NCBI GenBank assembly: GCA_945283395.1
Contig: CALYQH010000039.1
Coordinates: 1 to 8,818 of the forward strand
Direction: 5' to 3'
Source: an uncultured Ventosimonas sp.
GTDB taxonomy: Bacteria > Pseudomonadota > Gammaproteobacteria > Pseudomonadales > Pseudomonadaceae
DNA: 8,818 bases
Shown here one piece after another: positions 1-7,743 of this stretch. The notes beneath the pieces are model-generated. The model was not told the origin of the DNA. It saw nothing but the letters and a program-made list of their open reading frames with translations, and made no database searches. Numbering within the stretch: the first letter of the stretch is position 1; each line of letters opens with the position of its first letter. The position numbers were made by a program, and so were the translations under genes.

Positions 1-318
1 ATCCAGTTTGATTTGAGCTGTATCTATATTATATTCATTAAAGTAAGGTTGCAGTTCTTGCAACCATAAAGCCTGTTGTTGAACATTTGGTTCTGGCATA
101 GGGTGACAAAAGAAATTGAGATTAACGGGCTTGCTAGTTTGTTGTTTTAAGTAAGTTAGCTCTTTATGAAGGGTGTCCAACGAAAGCATAGCAGCAGGTA
201 GTGACCCTAATGCGCCGGCATTACTGACTGCAACAGCAAGTTGGCTATCTTGAACGCCAGCCATTGGCGCTTGAATTATTGGAATGTTTACATCTAACAA
301 GGTAATAAGATTTTTCAT
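1..318 (-). CDS. Nitronate monooxygenase-like flavoprotein (N-terminal part, runs off left edge)
   Basis: This is the first 106 codons of a gene on the minus strand; the C-terminal part lies outside the window. The protein starts MKNLITLLDVNIPIIQAPMA. The IIQAPMAG segment (residues 14-21) followed by AVSNAGALGSLP (residues 30-41) is the FMN-binding TIM-barrel start typical of nitronate monooxygenases (2-nitropropane dioxygenase family), which oxidise toxic alkyl nitronates with O2. The later VNLNFFCHP (residues 66-74) is also typical of class I bacterial NMOs. The catalytic His and most of the flavin site lie beyond the edge, so substrate cannot be judged. The start is the ATG at 316-318, preceded by an SD AAGGA six bases upstream. 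The gene has its own promoter and is separated from dinB by 284 bp, so it is probably not co-transcribed with it. A related flavin-dependent enoyl reductase (FabK-like) is a less likely alternative. Confidence 0.85.
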   Translation of the reverse strand, partial: MKNLITLLDVNIPIIQAPMAGVQDSQLAVAVSNAGALGSLPAAMLSLDTLHKELTYLKQQTSKPVNLNFFCHPMPEPNVQQQALWLQELQPYFNEYNIDTAQIKLD

Positions 319-355
319 TGTAGTTCCTTGTTTAATTAGATAGTTTATCTTGTTA

Positions 356-384
356 AATATAACAATAATCTAATAGGGTGTCTA
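356..384 (-). promoter_or_regulatory. Sigma-70-type promoter of the nitronate monooxygenase gene
   Basis: Reading the minus strand, a -35 TAGACA (379-384) and a -10 TATATT (356-361) are separated by exactly 17 bp. Each differs from consensus by one base. The transcript would start near 349, giving a leader of about 30 nt before the ATG at 318. The heptamer TATTAGA occurs twice, 12 bp apart, across the -35 and spacer (369-375 and 381-387), so it could be a regulator half-site pair, though this is speculative in AT-rich DNA. Confidence 0.5.
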
Positions 385-554
385 ATATCATTTTAGATGA
401 TAGTTATTTTCTAAAGATAGAAACATAAATAGCTAGAATGAGCAAAAGTAGCTGCAAAGGGCTTGGCATAAGAAATAAATAAAGAATTATCATAGCTTGC
501 AAATAGTTACCGTTTTAGCAAAAAGCTTAACTAATTATTGCTCGATTTTGACAA

Positions 555-580
555 TATTAAAAGAGTGTCATTTTATGACA
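555..580 (-). terminator. Possible weak terminator downstream of dinB
   Basis: On the minus strand, 22 bases after the dinB stop, TGTCAT-AAA-ATGACA (566-580) forms a 6-bp stem with a 3-base loop. It is followed by CTCTTTTAATA. The stem has only two G-C pairs and the T run is short, so any termination would be inefficient. The rest of the 319-602 gap (284 bp) shows only the promoter of the leftmost gene and no ORF. Confidence 0.25.
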
Positions 581-602
581 ACATTATGCTTTTTATTATA
601 AC

Positions 603-1655
603 TTAATTAAATAGTTTTAATTGTACGACCATGTCTGTTAAATCTATAACTCTTGTACCTATACCCAATAATCTAACAGGTTTATTTCCCCTCTGAAAAG
701 CTTGCTCTAGAAGAATTTGATAACTTTCTAAAGAAAGGGGTACACCCTGTTGCTCTAAAGTAGTTTGGGTAAAGTCATAAAATTTTACTTTTACAAATGG
801 TTTTCCTGTTTTATAGCTGTCATCTAAACGTGCAATACGCTTATTCAGTTCTTCCAATAGTTCAGGTAATTTAGTAAGGCAATGAGATAAATCAGGCACG
901 TCCTCCTGAAAAGTACGCTCAACACTAACTGATTGCCGTCGCGGAGATTGAACAGGTCGTTCATCTATTCCCCGAGCTAAATGCCAGAGCTTTTCCCCAA
1001 AACTACCGAACTCTCTTAATAATTCGGACCTTGACCATTTCCTTAGGTCATAACAAGTATTAATACCTAAATGATGTAATTTATTCGTTGTAACCTTTCC
1101 TACACCATGCAATTTATGAACAGGTAAATGCACTAGGAATTCTTCCATGTTTGCTGGAGTAACAACGAATAAGCCATTAGGTTTTCTCCAATCACTAGCA
1201 ATTTTGGCAATAAATTTATTAGGAGCTACTCCTGCTGAGGCAGTTATACCTATTTCTTGTTGTATACGTTGTTGAATAGTTTTAGCTATTAACGTTGCAC
1301 TATTGTTAAAAAGCTGACAATGGGTTACATCTAAATAGGCTTCATCTAAAGAGAGAGGTTCTATAATAGGCGTATAATCAAGAAAAATCTGGCGAATTTG
1401 CTTTGATATTGAGCGATAAATTTCAAATCTAGGTGTTATAAAAATTAGTTCAGGACAGAGCTTTTGAGCCGTTTGGGAAGGCATAGCCGAGTGTACCCCA
1501 TAAGCTCTGGCTTCGTAGTTGCAAGTCGCTACAACTCCTCTTTTATTAGGTTTTCCGGCAACAGCTATAGGCTTACCTATTAAATTAGGGTCATCACGCA
1601 TCTCAATAGAGGCATAAAAACAATCGCAGTCTATATGAATAATTTTGCGTAGCAT
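603..1655 (-). CDS. dinB: DNA polymerase IV (Y-family translesion polymerase)
   Basis: A complete 350-residue Y-family polymerase, the normal length. It performs error-prone bypass of damaged template in the cytoplasm. Visible motifs: IDCDCFYASIEMRDDP (residues 8-23) with metal ligand Asp9; the steric-gate position is Tyr14, where E. coli has Phe13. PLSLDEAYLDV (100-110) supplies the catalytic pair Asp104-Glu105. SAGVAPNKFIAKIASDWRKP completes the palm and LHGVGKVT is the helix-hairpin-helix of the thumb; the little-finger domain follows. The C-terminal QLKLF (345-349) matches the beta-clamp-binding consensus, so tethering to the sliding clamp should be intact. The CDCFYA wording and clamp tail resemble Pseudomonas DinB as I remember it. 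The start codon at 1653-1655 aligns with the family N-terminus, but no strong SD precedes it and I see no CTGT-N8-ACAG LexA box upstream. The gene appears monocistronic. Confidence 0.97.
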   Translation of the reverse strand: MLRKIIHIDCDCFYASIEMRDDPNLIGKPIAVAGKPNKRGVVATCNYEARAYGVHSAMPSQTAQKLCPELIFITPRFEIYRSISKQIRQIFLDYTPIIEPLSLDEAYLDVTHCQLFNNSATLIAKTIQQRIQQEIGITASAGVAPNKFIAKIASDWRKPNGLFVVTPANMEEFLVHLPVHKLHGVGKVTTNKLHHLGINTCYDLRKWSRSELLREFGSFGEKLWHLARGIDERPVQSPRRQSVSVERTFQEDVPDLSHCLTKLPELLEELNKRIARLDDSYKTGKPFVKVKFYDFTQTTLEQQGVPLSLESYQILLEQAFQRGNKPVRLLGIGTRVIDLTDMVVQLKLFN

Positions 1656-1977
1656 GTCAGTAGGTATTGTTACCGGCGGTTATTAAGATATATTAAATTG
1701 TAGAATAAAATAGTAGAAATAACTAATATTAGAATATTAACTAAAAGATAGTTAGTTGCTCATAAAAATGGTTTAGTAATTTTAGATATGAGGGTTTAAT
1801 TTAGTTAGATGTTAATAATAAACTTTTTCTTTATATCAATCAGTTAGTAAACTTGCGCGGCTTAAGTTAGTCTAATAGTTGCTTAGCTATATAAACTCTA
1901 CTTAAATAGTCTATGGGCAACGTCTATAACCAAGTATTTTGCAAAACCAGTAGGTAACATAGTGTAATGAATTAAAC

Positions 1978-2005
1978 TTGTCGTTTCAGTTAAGAAATAT
2001 ATTAT
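1978..2005 (+). promoter_or_regulatory. Probable cls promoter
   Basis: TTGTCG (1978-1983, 4 of 6 to the -35 consensus) and TATTAT (2000-2005, 5 of 6 to the -10) are separated by 16 bp. The predicted leader is about 55 nt. In DNA this AT-rich other -10 choices exist nearby, so the exact hexamers are uncertain. The -10 falls inside the palindrome at 1994-2010. Confidence 0.35.
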
Positions 2006-2010
2006 ATTTC
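1994..2010. repeat. Perfect palindrome GAAATATA-T-TATATTTC over the cls promoter
   Basis: Two 8-base arms (1994-2001 and 2003-2010) are exact reverse complements around one central base. The element covers the proposed -10 of cls. Its dyad symmetry and position are those expected of an operator for a dimeric regulator, but an AT-only core can also arise by chance; no binding family is recognised. Confidence 0.4.
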
Positions 2011-2067
2011 ATGAAAGTTTTAGCTTATTATTAGTTTTCTCGCATAATTTAAGGTTAAAGCATATTA

Positions 2068-3513
2068 ATGTTTATTCGGGCAGAGCATTTTTATTGGTTC
2101 AGTTTTTTTCTAGTATTAATAGAAACCTTAGGTGTGTTAGCGGCAATTCATGCTCTTTTTACCGTAAGAACTGCACAAGGTGCTTTAGCTTGGGCTGTTT
2201 CATTAATTTTTATGCCAGTGTTAACTTTGGTGCCTTATCTTATTTTTGGACGCAATAAATTTAGTGCTTATATTAAGGCGCGTCGCCAAGTAGATAATGA
2301 GATGCATCAGGCAACTTTTAACATAGATTGGCGCGGTTGGATTAAAGAGGTTATCCAAGAGAATCCAGACCAACGCTATTCCAGTGTTAAAGCTTTTTAT
2401 GAATTAACGGGTATGCCGTTATTGGCTAATAATAATGTGCAATTACTTATTAATGGTCAACAAACATTTGAAACTCTTTTTATGGCTTTAAGGGCAGCCA
2501 AAAAAGTAGTTTTAATGGAGTTTTTTATCGTTAATGATGATGCGTTAGGTAAAGAATTAAGCGATGAATTAATAGCCTGTGCTAAGCGTGGAGTTAAGGT
2601 TTATTTCTTATATGATAGGGTAGGGAGTATTAGGTTACCAGGACGTTACATTGCTAAATTAGTAAAAGCAGGTATAAATGCTTATGCTTTTTCTACTAAA
2701 AGTAGTTTTATTAATAGGTTTCAATGGAATTTTCGATGTCATCGTAAAATAACTATTATTGATGGTGAAACTGCTTTTGTTGGAGGTCACAATGTAGGAG
2801 TTGAATATTTAGGGAAAAAGCCGCCATTAGCTCCTTGGCGCGATACCCATATGAAGTTACAAGGGCCAATTGTGACTAGTTTACAGGAAACTTTTGCTGA
2901 AGATTGGTTTTGGGCTTCTCGTACCTTACCTGAATTATTATTTCAAACGAGTTTCCCAATAAGGGACGTAGCCTGTCAATCGTTACCTAGTGGCCCTGCG
3001 GATTCTCAAGAAACCTGCTCATTATTTTTTGTGGAAGCATTAAATGCAGCAAGAAAACGTATTTGGATTTCAACACCTTACTTTGTTCCTGATGAAGCTG
3101 TATGGAGTGCCTTAGAACTGGCAGTATTGAGAGGAGTTGATGTACGTATTTTATTACCGAGTCGCAAAGATCACCTTTTTGTCTTCTTAGCTTCTATACT
3201 ATATTCTATGGAAGCTGTAAGAATAGGTGTACGTATCTTTAATTATAATGAAGGATTTGTTCATCAAAAAGTAGTGTTGATTGATGATGATGTGGCGGCT
3301 GTTGGCAGTGCTAATTTAGATAATAGATCATTTCGTCTTAATTTTGAAATAATGGTGCTGGCTATTAGTGAAGCTTTCAATAAGGAAGTCGCAAACATGC
3401 TATTGGATGATTTTGCAGTATCTAGAGAAAAGACAATGGAGGATGTTGCTAAATACTCTACTCTGTATAGATTAGGATTAGGTATAGCAAGATTATTATC
3501 CCCTGTACTTTAG
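2068..3513 (+). CDS. cls: Cardiolipin synthase A (PLD superfamily)
   Basis: A complete 481-residue inner-membrane enzyme that condenses two phosphatidylglycerol molecules to cardiolipin plus glycerol. Two hydrophobic helices (about residues 10-32 and 38-60) anchor it, followed by the conserved GRNKFSAYIKARRQ region. Two phospholipase-D HKD motifs are intact: H225-K227-D232 followed by GGHN, and H399-K401-D406 followed by GSANLDNRSF. Length and architecture fit the ClsA subfamily; the HTVRTAQGA-like and GPADSQETCSLFFVEA segments are close to Pseudomonas Cls as I recall it. In the first motif the residue just before the His is Cys224 (RCHRK) where Asn (NHRK) is usual. Translation starts at the ATG at 2068; the upstream AAGG (2051-2054) is rather distant and AAAG (2057-2060) is a weak alternative SD. 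The gene is monocistronic, divergent from dinB and convergent with the hem operon. Confidence 0.95.
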   Translation: MFIRAEHFYWFSFFLVLIETLGVLAAIHALFTVRTAQGALAWAVSLIFMPVLTLVPYLIFGRNKFSAYIKARRQVDNEMHQATFNIDWRGWIKEVIQENPDQRYSSVKAFYELTGMPLLANNNVQLLINGQQTFETLFMALRAAKKVVLMEFFIVNDDALGKELSDELIACAKRGVKVYFLYDRVGSIRLPGRYIAKLVKAGINAYAFSTKSSFINRFQWNFRCHRKITIIDGETAFVGGHNVGVEYLGKKPPLAPWRDTHMKLQGPIVTSLQETFAEDWFWASRTLPELLFQTSFPIRDVACQSLPSGPADSQETCSLFFVEALNAARKRIWISTPYFVPDEAVWSALELAVLRGVDVRILLPSRKDHLFVFLASILYSMEAVRIGVRIFNYNEGFVHQKVVLIDDDVAAVGSANLDNRSFRLNFEIMVLAISEAFNKEVANMLLDDFAVSREKTMEDVAKYSTLYRLGLGIARLLSPVL

Positions 3514-3555
3514 CAGTCAAAAGCTAAGTTATATAAAAATTATTGCACTAGCTAA

Positions 3556-3581
3556 TTAGCCTTATCGAGCTATTAAGCTAA
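3556..3581. repeat. Bulged stem-loop between convergent cls and hemY
   Basis: TTAG-c-CTTA (3556-3564) pairs with TAAG-CTAA (3574-3581) around a 9-base loop, with one bulged base. The left arm overlaps the perfect palindrome GCTAATTAGC (3551-3560). It lies past the hemY stop, but only a distant T run follows it on the minus strand (near 3535-3539), so a role in ending hem operon transcription is possible but unproven. Confidence 0.3.
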
Positions 3582-3585
3582 GTAA

Positions 3586-3614
3586 GGGCAGTTGGTGGCT
3601 GCCCATGCTCTTTT
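3586..3614 (+). terminator. Putative intrinsic terminator of cls
   Basis: GGGCAG (3586-3591) pairs with CTGCCC (3599-3604) around the loop TTGGTGG. This is by far the most G+C-rich hairpin in the intergenic DNA. On the plus strand it is followed by ATGCTCTTTTATT, with the T run delayed by about six bases and overlapping the hemY stop codon. The same hairpin on the minus strand sits 8 bases past the hemY stop but is followed only by TTACTTAGCTT, so it may act weakly in both directions. Confidence 0.5.
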
Positions 3615-4827
3615 ATTCAGGACGCATTGTCTGTAAGGATAAATGAAATTTTTGTAAACTTTCTTGAAAGAGTTGATTGCTTTTTTGAATTTCCCCTCGC
3701 TGCCCTAAATAGCCTGCTAATTCTAAGCAAGCTTCAGGGCTACGTTGTAATGCTATGCTTTTCTCGAAATATTCCTTAGCTTTCCCCCATAGCTGGCTTC
3801 GTTGACAAAGTTTACCTAAGGTAAGAAAAAGTATGGCGTCATTATTATGTTTATCAACCCAACGTTCAGCATTAGCAATTTGTTGGTTGTTATCGTTACC
3901 TTCTATTTGGCCATACAGATACACTAGTTCAGGACTATAATTCTTATCTATATGCTTTTGTAGAACTTGCTCGGCTTCTTGATAGCCACCAAGTGAACAA
4001 AGTTGTTGTATATAAACTTCTAATAAATGATAATCTTCTTTAGCGTTTGCTGGTAAACTATTCCAAGCTGTTGTTAGTTGTTCTTTAGCTAGCACAGGTT
4101 GATCTTTATTAGCCGTATAAGACTCTTTTAATAAAGAAATCCATACATATTGTTCAAGTTTTACCAGCGTATTGTCAGGTAATAATTTATATTTTCGCAA
4201 TGGTGGTAAAATATTTTTAATAGCAGCCCAGTTTTCTTGCTGTAAATAAATAGTGTAAAGCAGTTGAATAACTGAAGGATGATTTGGTTTTATATCGTAT
4301 AACTCTTTAGTAACTGATAAAGCTCTAGCATAGTCTTGGCGAGCCATTAATAGTCTTGCAAAGGTAAGCCCTATGGAAAGTTTAGCTTTGGGTGCAAAGT
4401 TACAAGCTTGCTCGATAAATGTATCACTTTTACTATATTCAGCTAATTCATTTGCTGCTTGTGCTGCACCTAAATAATAAGAAAGAGAAGGTTGGTGAGT
4501 TTTAACTGCTTTACTTAAATGTTTTAAAGCATTAGCCCAATTACCTTCGGCTAATTCACGTAAACCTAATTCGCCCAATTTTTGTTTTCTTTCAAAGGAT
4601 AACGGATTTACTTTGCCTAAAAGTTGAAAAAATAGACCTATAAGTACATAGCATAACCAAATAGTAAAAGCGGTAGCTCCTAGTATAGCAAGGCTTATCC
4701 AAAAACTAGATTGATATTCAAATCTATTATATTTGATGACAACATAGCCAGCATCTAATGGAATAGCAATACCTAACAGTACCGCACAAAGAATAACTAT
4801 GATGAGTTTGAATATGAGGCGGTTCAT
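3613..4827 (-). CDS. hemY: HemY-type inner-membrane TPR protein
   Basis: A complete 404-residue protein of the proteobacterial HemY family, not the Bacillus protoporphyrinogen oxidase of the same name. The N-terminus has two hydrophobic helices (about residues 5-24 and 41-67), the HemY_N arrangement, ending in a KVNPLSFERKQK-type basic segment. The rest is helical with tetratricopeptide-like repeats, for example around EGNWANALKHLSKAVK (residues 94-109) and GKAKEYFEKSIALQ near the C-terminus. Family members are last genes of hem operons and are thought to support late heme synthesis in the membrane, but no catalytic activity is established. The ATG (4825-4827) overlaps the hemX stop in ATGA, and an SD GGGAGG lies 9 bases upstream inside hemX, so translation is probably coupled. 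It ends the operon, facing cls. Confidence 0.9.
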   Translation of the reverse strand: MNRLIFKLIIVILCAVLLGIAIPLDAGYVVIKYNRFEYQSSFWISLAILGATAFTIWLCYVLIGLFFQLLGKVNPLSFERKQKLGELGLRELAEGNWANALKHLSKAVKTHQPSLSYYLGAAQAANELAEYSKSDTFIEQACNFAPKAKLSIGLTFARLLMARQDYARALSVTKELYDIKPNHPSVIQLLYTIYLQQENWAAIKNILPPLRKYKLLPDNTLVKLEQYVWISLLKESYTANKDQPVLAKEQLTTAWNSLPANAKEDYHLLEVYIQQLCSLGGYQEAEQVLQKHIDKNYSPELVYLYGQIEGNDNNQQIANAERWVDKHNNDAILFLTLGKLCQRSQLWGKAKEYFEKSIALQRSPEACLELAGYLGQRGEIQKSNQLFQESLQKFHLSLQTMRPE

Positions 4828-5990
4828 TTGTTCTCGCCTCCCAATTGGTTAGCGGCTTTATGGTAATTAATTTGACTATCTAAGTAATTATTAACAAGTA
4901 ATAAAGTATCACTAATATCAGGAACTTTAACTATAACAGTGCTATTTTTTAGCTCATTAATTTTGGCAATGAGTGCTTTAACCTCAGTTGTATTAGCCTC
5001 AAAATATTGACTTAATAATTGGTTGGTACGCTCTAACTCGGCAGTATAAATAGCCGCTTCACCATTTAAAGCGGCCCATTGAGCTTTTTCTATGGCTAGG
5101 CTAAGAGTCATTTTCAGTTGCCCCATGCCCTGAGCAGTTAATAAAGGTAATACTTTACTATTGGCATTGAAATCAACTTTGATATAGCCTGATAGGGTTT
5201 TTGACAGTTTTTGCCAGCGACTTACCTCGTCACCCAAAGGTTCCTGTTGGGCTTGAAAAACTGGTTTTTTAGATTCTAATTGCGTGATTCGATCTTGAAC
5301 GGCGGCTAGTTGTGAGTAAATGTTAGCGCGGTCAACTTGTTCTACTTGTTGTAACTTTAGTAAGGCATTTGTTATGGCTTGGTTAATTTGGCTAGCAGTT
5401 TGGCTAAGGTCTCCCCGTTGTTTAATGGTGTTATTGACATCTTCTAATAATTTACTAGCACCGTTAATATCCGCTACTCGCAAACGGATAAAAGCTTGTT
5501 TTAATAATTGTTTAGCTTCAAATAACATCCATGTTTTACTAGCATCGGTAGTTGTTTGCGAGACCTGAGCTAGAAGATTTTGCTGAGAGGCTTGGAGAGT
5601 CGTTAACAAATTATCTAATTGTTTAATTTTATTTTGTTCATTAGCTAATTGATTTGTTAAAGACGTTTGTTGCTCATTAATTTGCTTAACCCATTGTTGA
5701 AATTGTTGCTGCTGCTGGTCCAATTGCTTACTAAATAAGTTATGTTGAGTTGTTAGTTGATCGTCATAAGATTGAGTTTTCCAGAAGGTAAAAGCAATTG
5801 AAGTGCCTGCTCCAATAACTGCAATAGCAACAGCAAGGTAAGCTATAAGCAAATTTTTGTTAACAGAAGATATGTTATCCTTTTTTTCGTTAGACGTTGG
5901 GTTAGCAGAACTTTTAGCAACTTGATTTTGTGGCGCCTTATTTTCTTTTGCGTTCACAGCTTCAGACTGTTGATCATTTGGCTTGTTCAC
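4824..5990 (-). CDS. hemX: HemX family membrane protein (annotated in relatives as uroporphyrinogen III methyltransferase)
   Basis: A complete 388-residue single-pass protein. Residues 1-45 are a polar, Asn/Gln/Lys-rich cytoplasmic stretch; residues 47-69 are a hydrophobic anchor. Then comes a Gln-rich coiled coil (about 75-140, including a run of Gln at 92-96) and the conserved HemX region with TWMLFEAKQLLKQAFIRLRV (153-172) and ADINGASKLLEDVN. There is no SAM-binding CysG-like fold visible, so the methyltransferase label often given to this family is not supported by the sequence. The protein probably has a structural or scaffolding role around heme synthesis at the membrane (inference). 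The start codon is GTG (5988-5990). It is third in the operon, 48 bp after hemD, and its stop overlaps the hemY start by 4 nt. Confidence 0.9.
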   Translation of the reverse strand: MNKPNDQQSEAVNAKENKAPQNQVAKSSANPTSNEKKDNISSVNKNLLIAYLAVAIAVIGAGTSIAFTFWKTQSYDDQLTTQHNLFSKQLDQQQQQFQQWVKQINEQQTSLTNQLANEQNKIKQLDNLLTTLQASQQNLLAQVSQTTTDASKTWMLFEAKQLLKQAFIRLRVADINGASKLLEDVNNTIKQRGDLSQTASQINQAITNALLKLQQVEQVDRANIYSQLAAVQDRITQLESKKPVFQAQQEPLGDEVSRWQKLSKTLSGYIKVDFNANSKVLPLLTAQGMGQLKMTLSLAIEKAQWAALNGEAAIYTAELERTNQLLSQYFEANTTEVKALIAKINELKNSTVIVKVPDISDTLLLVNNYLDSQINYHKAANQLGGENK

Positions 5991-5997
5991 TGGATTA

Positions 5998-6002
5998 TCC
6001 TT
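5998..6002 (-). promoter_or_regulatory. Ribosome binding site that supports the GTG start of hemX
   Basis: The minus strand reads GAAGGA followed by seven bases (TAATCCA) and then GTG. This is a well-spaced SD, and there is no in-frame ATG with comparable support, so the GTG start is preferred. It lies in the only real gap of the hemCDXY set (5991-6038). Confidence 0.75.
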
Positions 6003-6038
6003 CTATTGGCAGTATCAGATAAAAGTATTGTATAACAT

Positions 6039-6803
6039 TTAAAGGCTTGGATGGCTATTCAATCTTTCTATTAAAGCGTTTAAGCTAGCATTTTGACAAT
6101 TAACAATTTGTTTGATACCTAATAGCTGTGCTTGTTTTACTAAACGTTCACTAGGGACCCAAAAAGTTAGCTGCGTTAATTGTTGCCAATGCTGCGGCAT
6201 TAAACTAGCTAAATTATGTAAAGATTGAGCGCTGCTTATAACGATGGCATTAATCTGGTTATTTTGTATAGTTTGCCAAATGGTTTGCTCACTATAAATA
6301 GTAGAGTGTCTTTTATAAAGATCAATAGTATCACAAGCTATGCCTGCTAATTGAAGTTGCTCTGTTAACCAAGTGCGTCCACCTTGACCTTTAGTAATAA
6401 GAATGCGGCAATTAGGACTCGCAAGTTGTTGTTGAAACTTAGCGAATTTCCATAGCGCTTCGCTATTATCTCCTATTAATGGATAATAAGCCGTTAATCC
6501 AGTGGCTGTTAATATTTCAGCCGTGGTTTGCCCAACAGTAAACCATGTTTGTTGCAGAGGTAGTTGTGGCCAATAGTAGTCTAAACGTTCTAACATTAGT
6601 TTAGCAGCAGTTTTGCTTATAACAATGATAGTGTTATAACGGTCAAAATCTAATAATAGACCTCGTTGCTCGGATGTTTCAGGCAGTGGTTGTGTCTCTA
6701 TGAGAGGTAGCGCTAAAGCAAAATAGCCCCGAGCAGTTAATTGGTCAGCTTGCAATTGGCAGTCAGGAGCTGTCCGCGTTAGCAGTAAACGCCATTGCTG
6801 CAT
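6039..6803 (-). CDS. hemD: Uroporphyrinogen-III synthase
   Basis: A complete 254-residue cytoplasmic enzyme that cyclises hydroxymethylbilane with inversion of ring D to give uroporphyrinogen III, the precursor of heme, siroheme and cobalamin. The family is very divergent, but the bilobed pattern is clear: WRLLLTR at the N-terminus, PLIETQPLP (residues 34-42), FTVGQTTAE (about 88-96), ILITKGQGGRTWLTEQL, the LYKR segment, VISSAQSL and a C-terminal VPSERLVKQAQLLG. The position directly after hemC settles the assignment. The ATG shares one base with the hemC stop (TGATG), with GAGG about 10 bases upstream inside hemC, so expression is probably coupled to HemC, whose unstable product it consumes. 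Confidence 0.95.
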   Translation of the reverse strand: MQQWRLLLTRTAPDCQLQADQLTARGYFALALPLIETQPLPETSEQRGLLLDFDRYNTIIVISKTAAKLMLERLDYYWPQLPLQQTWFTVGQTTAEILTATGLTAYYPLIGDNSEALWKFAKFQQQLASPNCRILITKGQGGRTWLTEQLQLAGIACDTIDLYKRHSTIYSEQTIWQTIQNNQINAIVISSAQSLHNLASLMPQHWQQLTQLTFWVPSERLVKQAQLLGIKQIVNCQNASLNALIERLNSHPSL

Positions 6804-7738
6804 CAGTGATGAACCTCACCATAAATAGCTTGTAGAATTTTAGCTGCGCCTTGTTGTAACAGTTGCTCTGCAACCATGATACCTAATTGTTCAGCCTGCT
6901 CTTGAGGGGCATAAGCCGCTGCTTTTAGTAATGTTTGACCATTAGGTTCAGCTACTATACCTCTTAAATAAAGTTGTTCTTGTTGTAGAACAGCATAGCC
7001 GCCAATAGGTACTTGGCAACCACCATTCAGGTGTTTATTCATAGCTCTTTCTGCCATAACGCAGTGTGCTGTAGGTATATGATGTAGCGGTTGTAAAAGT
7101 TTTTGTATGATTAGGTCTGTTGATCTACATTCAATACCTATAGCTCCTTGCCCTACAGCAGGTATGCTGGTTGTTACTGGTATATAATGAGTAATTCGGT
7201 CTGCTAAATCTAATCTAATAAGCCCAGCCGCTGCAAGAATAATAGCTTGATATTCATTGTTATCTAATTTAGCTAGTCGGGTATTAACATTGCCTCTTAA
7301 TAATTGAGTATTAAGATCGGCTCTATAAGCTAATAATTGGGCTTGGCGACGTAAGCTTGAGGTGCCTACCGTACTACCTAAAGGTAATTCAGCCAGAGAT
7401 TTAACATGATTGGCGACAAAAGCATCGCGGGCATCTTCTCTTTGACAAATACAATATAAGCCTAGACCTTCGGGAAATTCCATAGGTACATCTTTCATAG
7501 AATGTACTGCTAAATCTGCTTCGTCATTGAGTAAAGCTGTTTCTAGTTCTTTAACAAATAATCCTTTACCGCCTATTTTAGCTAAAGGCGAGTTTAATAA
7601 TATATCGCCCTTACTGACCATAGGAACGAGCTCTATAGTAATGTCGGGATAAATAGCTGCTAAACTTTTTTTGACATATTCGGCTTGCCAAAGAGCAAGG
7701 GCACTTTGGCGAGTGGCAATACGAATTTTTCTCGACAT
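6803..7738 (-). CDS. hemC: Porphobilinogen deaminase (hydroxymethylbilane synthase)
   Basis: Polymerises four porphobilinogens into the linear tetrapyrrole hydroxymethylbilane in the cytosol, using a covalently bound dipyrromethane cofactor. From the start chosen here the protein is 311 residues (E. coli: 313) and begins [20 protein letters not shown], matching the family N-terminus. Other landmarks are the substrate-loop KGLFVKELE (58-66), HSMKDVP (79-85) with catalytic Asp83, GTSSLRR (125-131), [18 protein letters not shown], and the cofactor-attachment Cys241 in NGGCQVP. A longer frame extends to a GTG at 7789, adding 17 residues ([10 protein letters not shown]...) that do not resemble any HemC; the internal ATG at 7736-7738 with a strong SD is preferred. 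It is the first gene of hemCDXY and follows the thioesterase gene after 146 bp that hold a long inverted repeat. In Pseudomonas hemC follows algR, which is not seen here. Confidence 0.97.
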   Translation of the reverse strand: MSRKIRIATRQSALALWQAEYVKKSLAAIYPDITIELVPMVSKGDILLNSPLAKIGGKGLFVKELETALLNDEADLAVHSMKDVPMEFPEGLGLYCICQREDARDAFVANHVKSLAELPLGSTVGTSSLRRQAQLLAYRADLNTQLLRGNVNTRLAKLDNNEYQAIILAAAGLIRLDLADRITHYIPVTTSIPAVGQGAIGIECRSTDLIIQKLLQPLHHIPTAHCVMAERAMNKHLNGGCQVPIGGYAVLQQEQLYLRGIVAEPNGQTLLKAAAYAPQEQAEQLGIMVAEQLLQQGAAKILQAIYGEVHH

Positions 7739-7743
7739 ATCAT

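Larger units (their letters stand above)
1656..2067. other. 412-bp divergent intergenic region between dinB and cls
   Basis: Both flanking genes are transcribed away from this stretch. It is very AT-rich and has stops in all frames, with only tiny reading frames (for example 14 codons from 1913 without an SD). It holds the probable cls promoter near the right end, a palindrome over that promoter, a CTAATATTAG palindrome (1723-1732), and the word AGTTAG four times on the plus strand (1750, 1803, 1842, 1865). I could not place a convincing dinB promoter, and no tRNA or sRNA-like structure is apparent. Confidence 0.6.

Noticed and set aside
421..540. TTGGCA on the plus strand as a possible sigma-54 -24 element
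   Set aside because: No GC doublet or TTGC -12 element at the required spacing.
548..576. TTGACA on the plus strand followed by TTTTAT at 17 bp, a possible promoter antisense to dinB
   Set aside because: The -10 matches poorly, and the sequence overlaps the hairpin that better fits a dinB terminator.
1913..1957. 14-codon reading frame that could be a leader peptide before cls
   Set aside because: No SD, no attenuator-like structure after it, and its length is expected by chance.
5320..5568. 82-codon open frame on the plus strand
   Set aside because: It lies wholly antisense inside hemX, whose protein is clearly real, and its Cys- and Leu-rich product looks like a reverse-frame translation with no supporting SD.
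5991..6038. TATACAAT-like sequence before hemX as an internal promoter
   Set aside because: No -35 partner at proper spacing, and the tight operon layout explains hemX expression without it.
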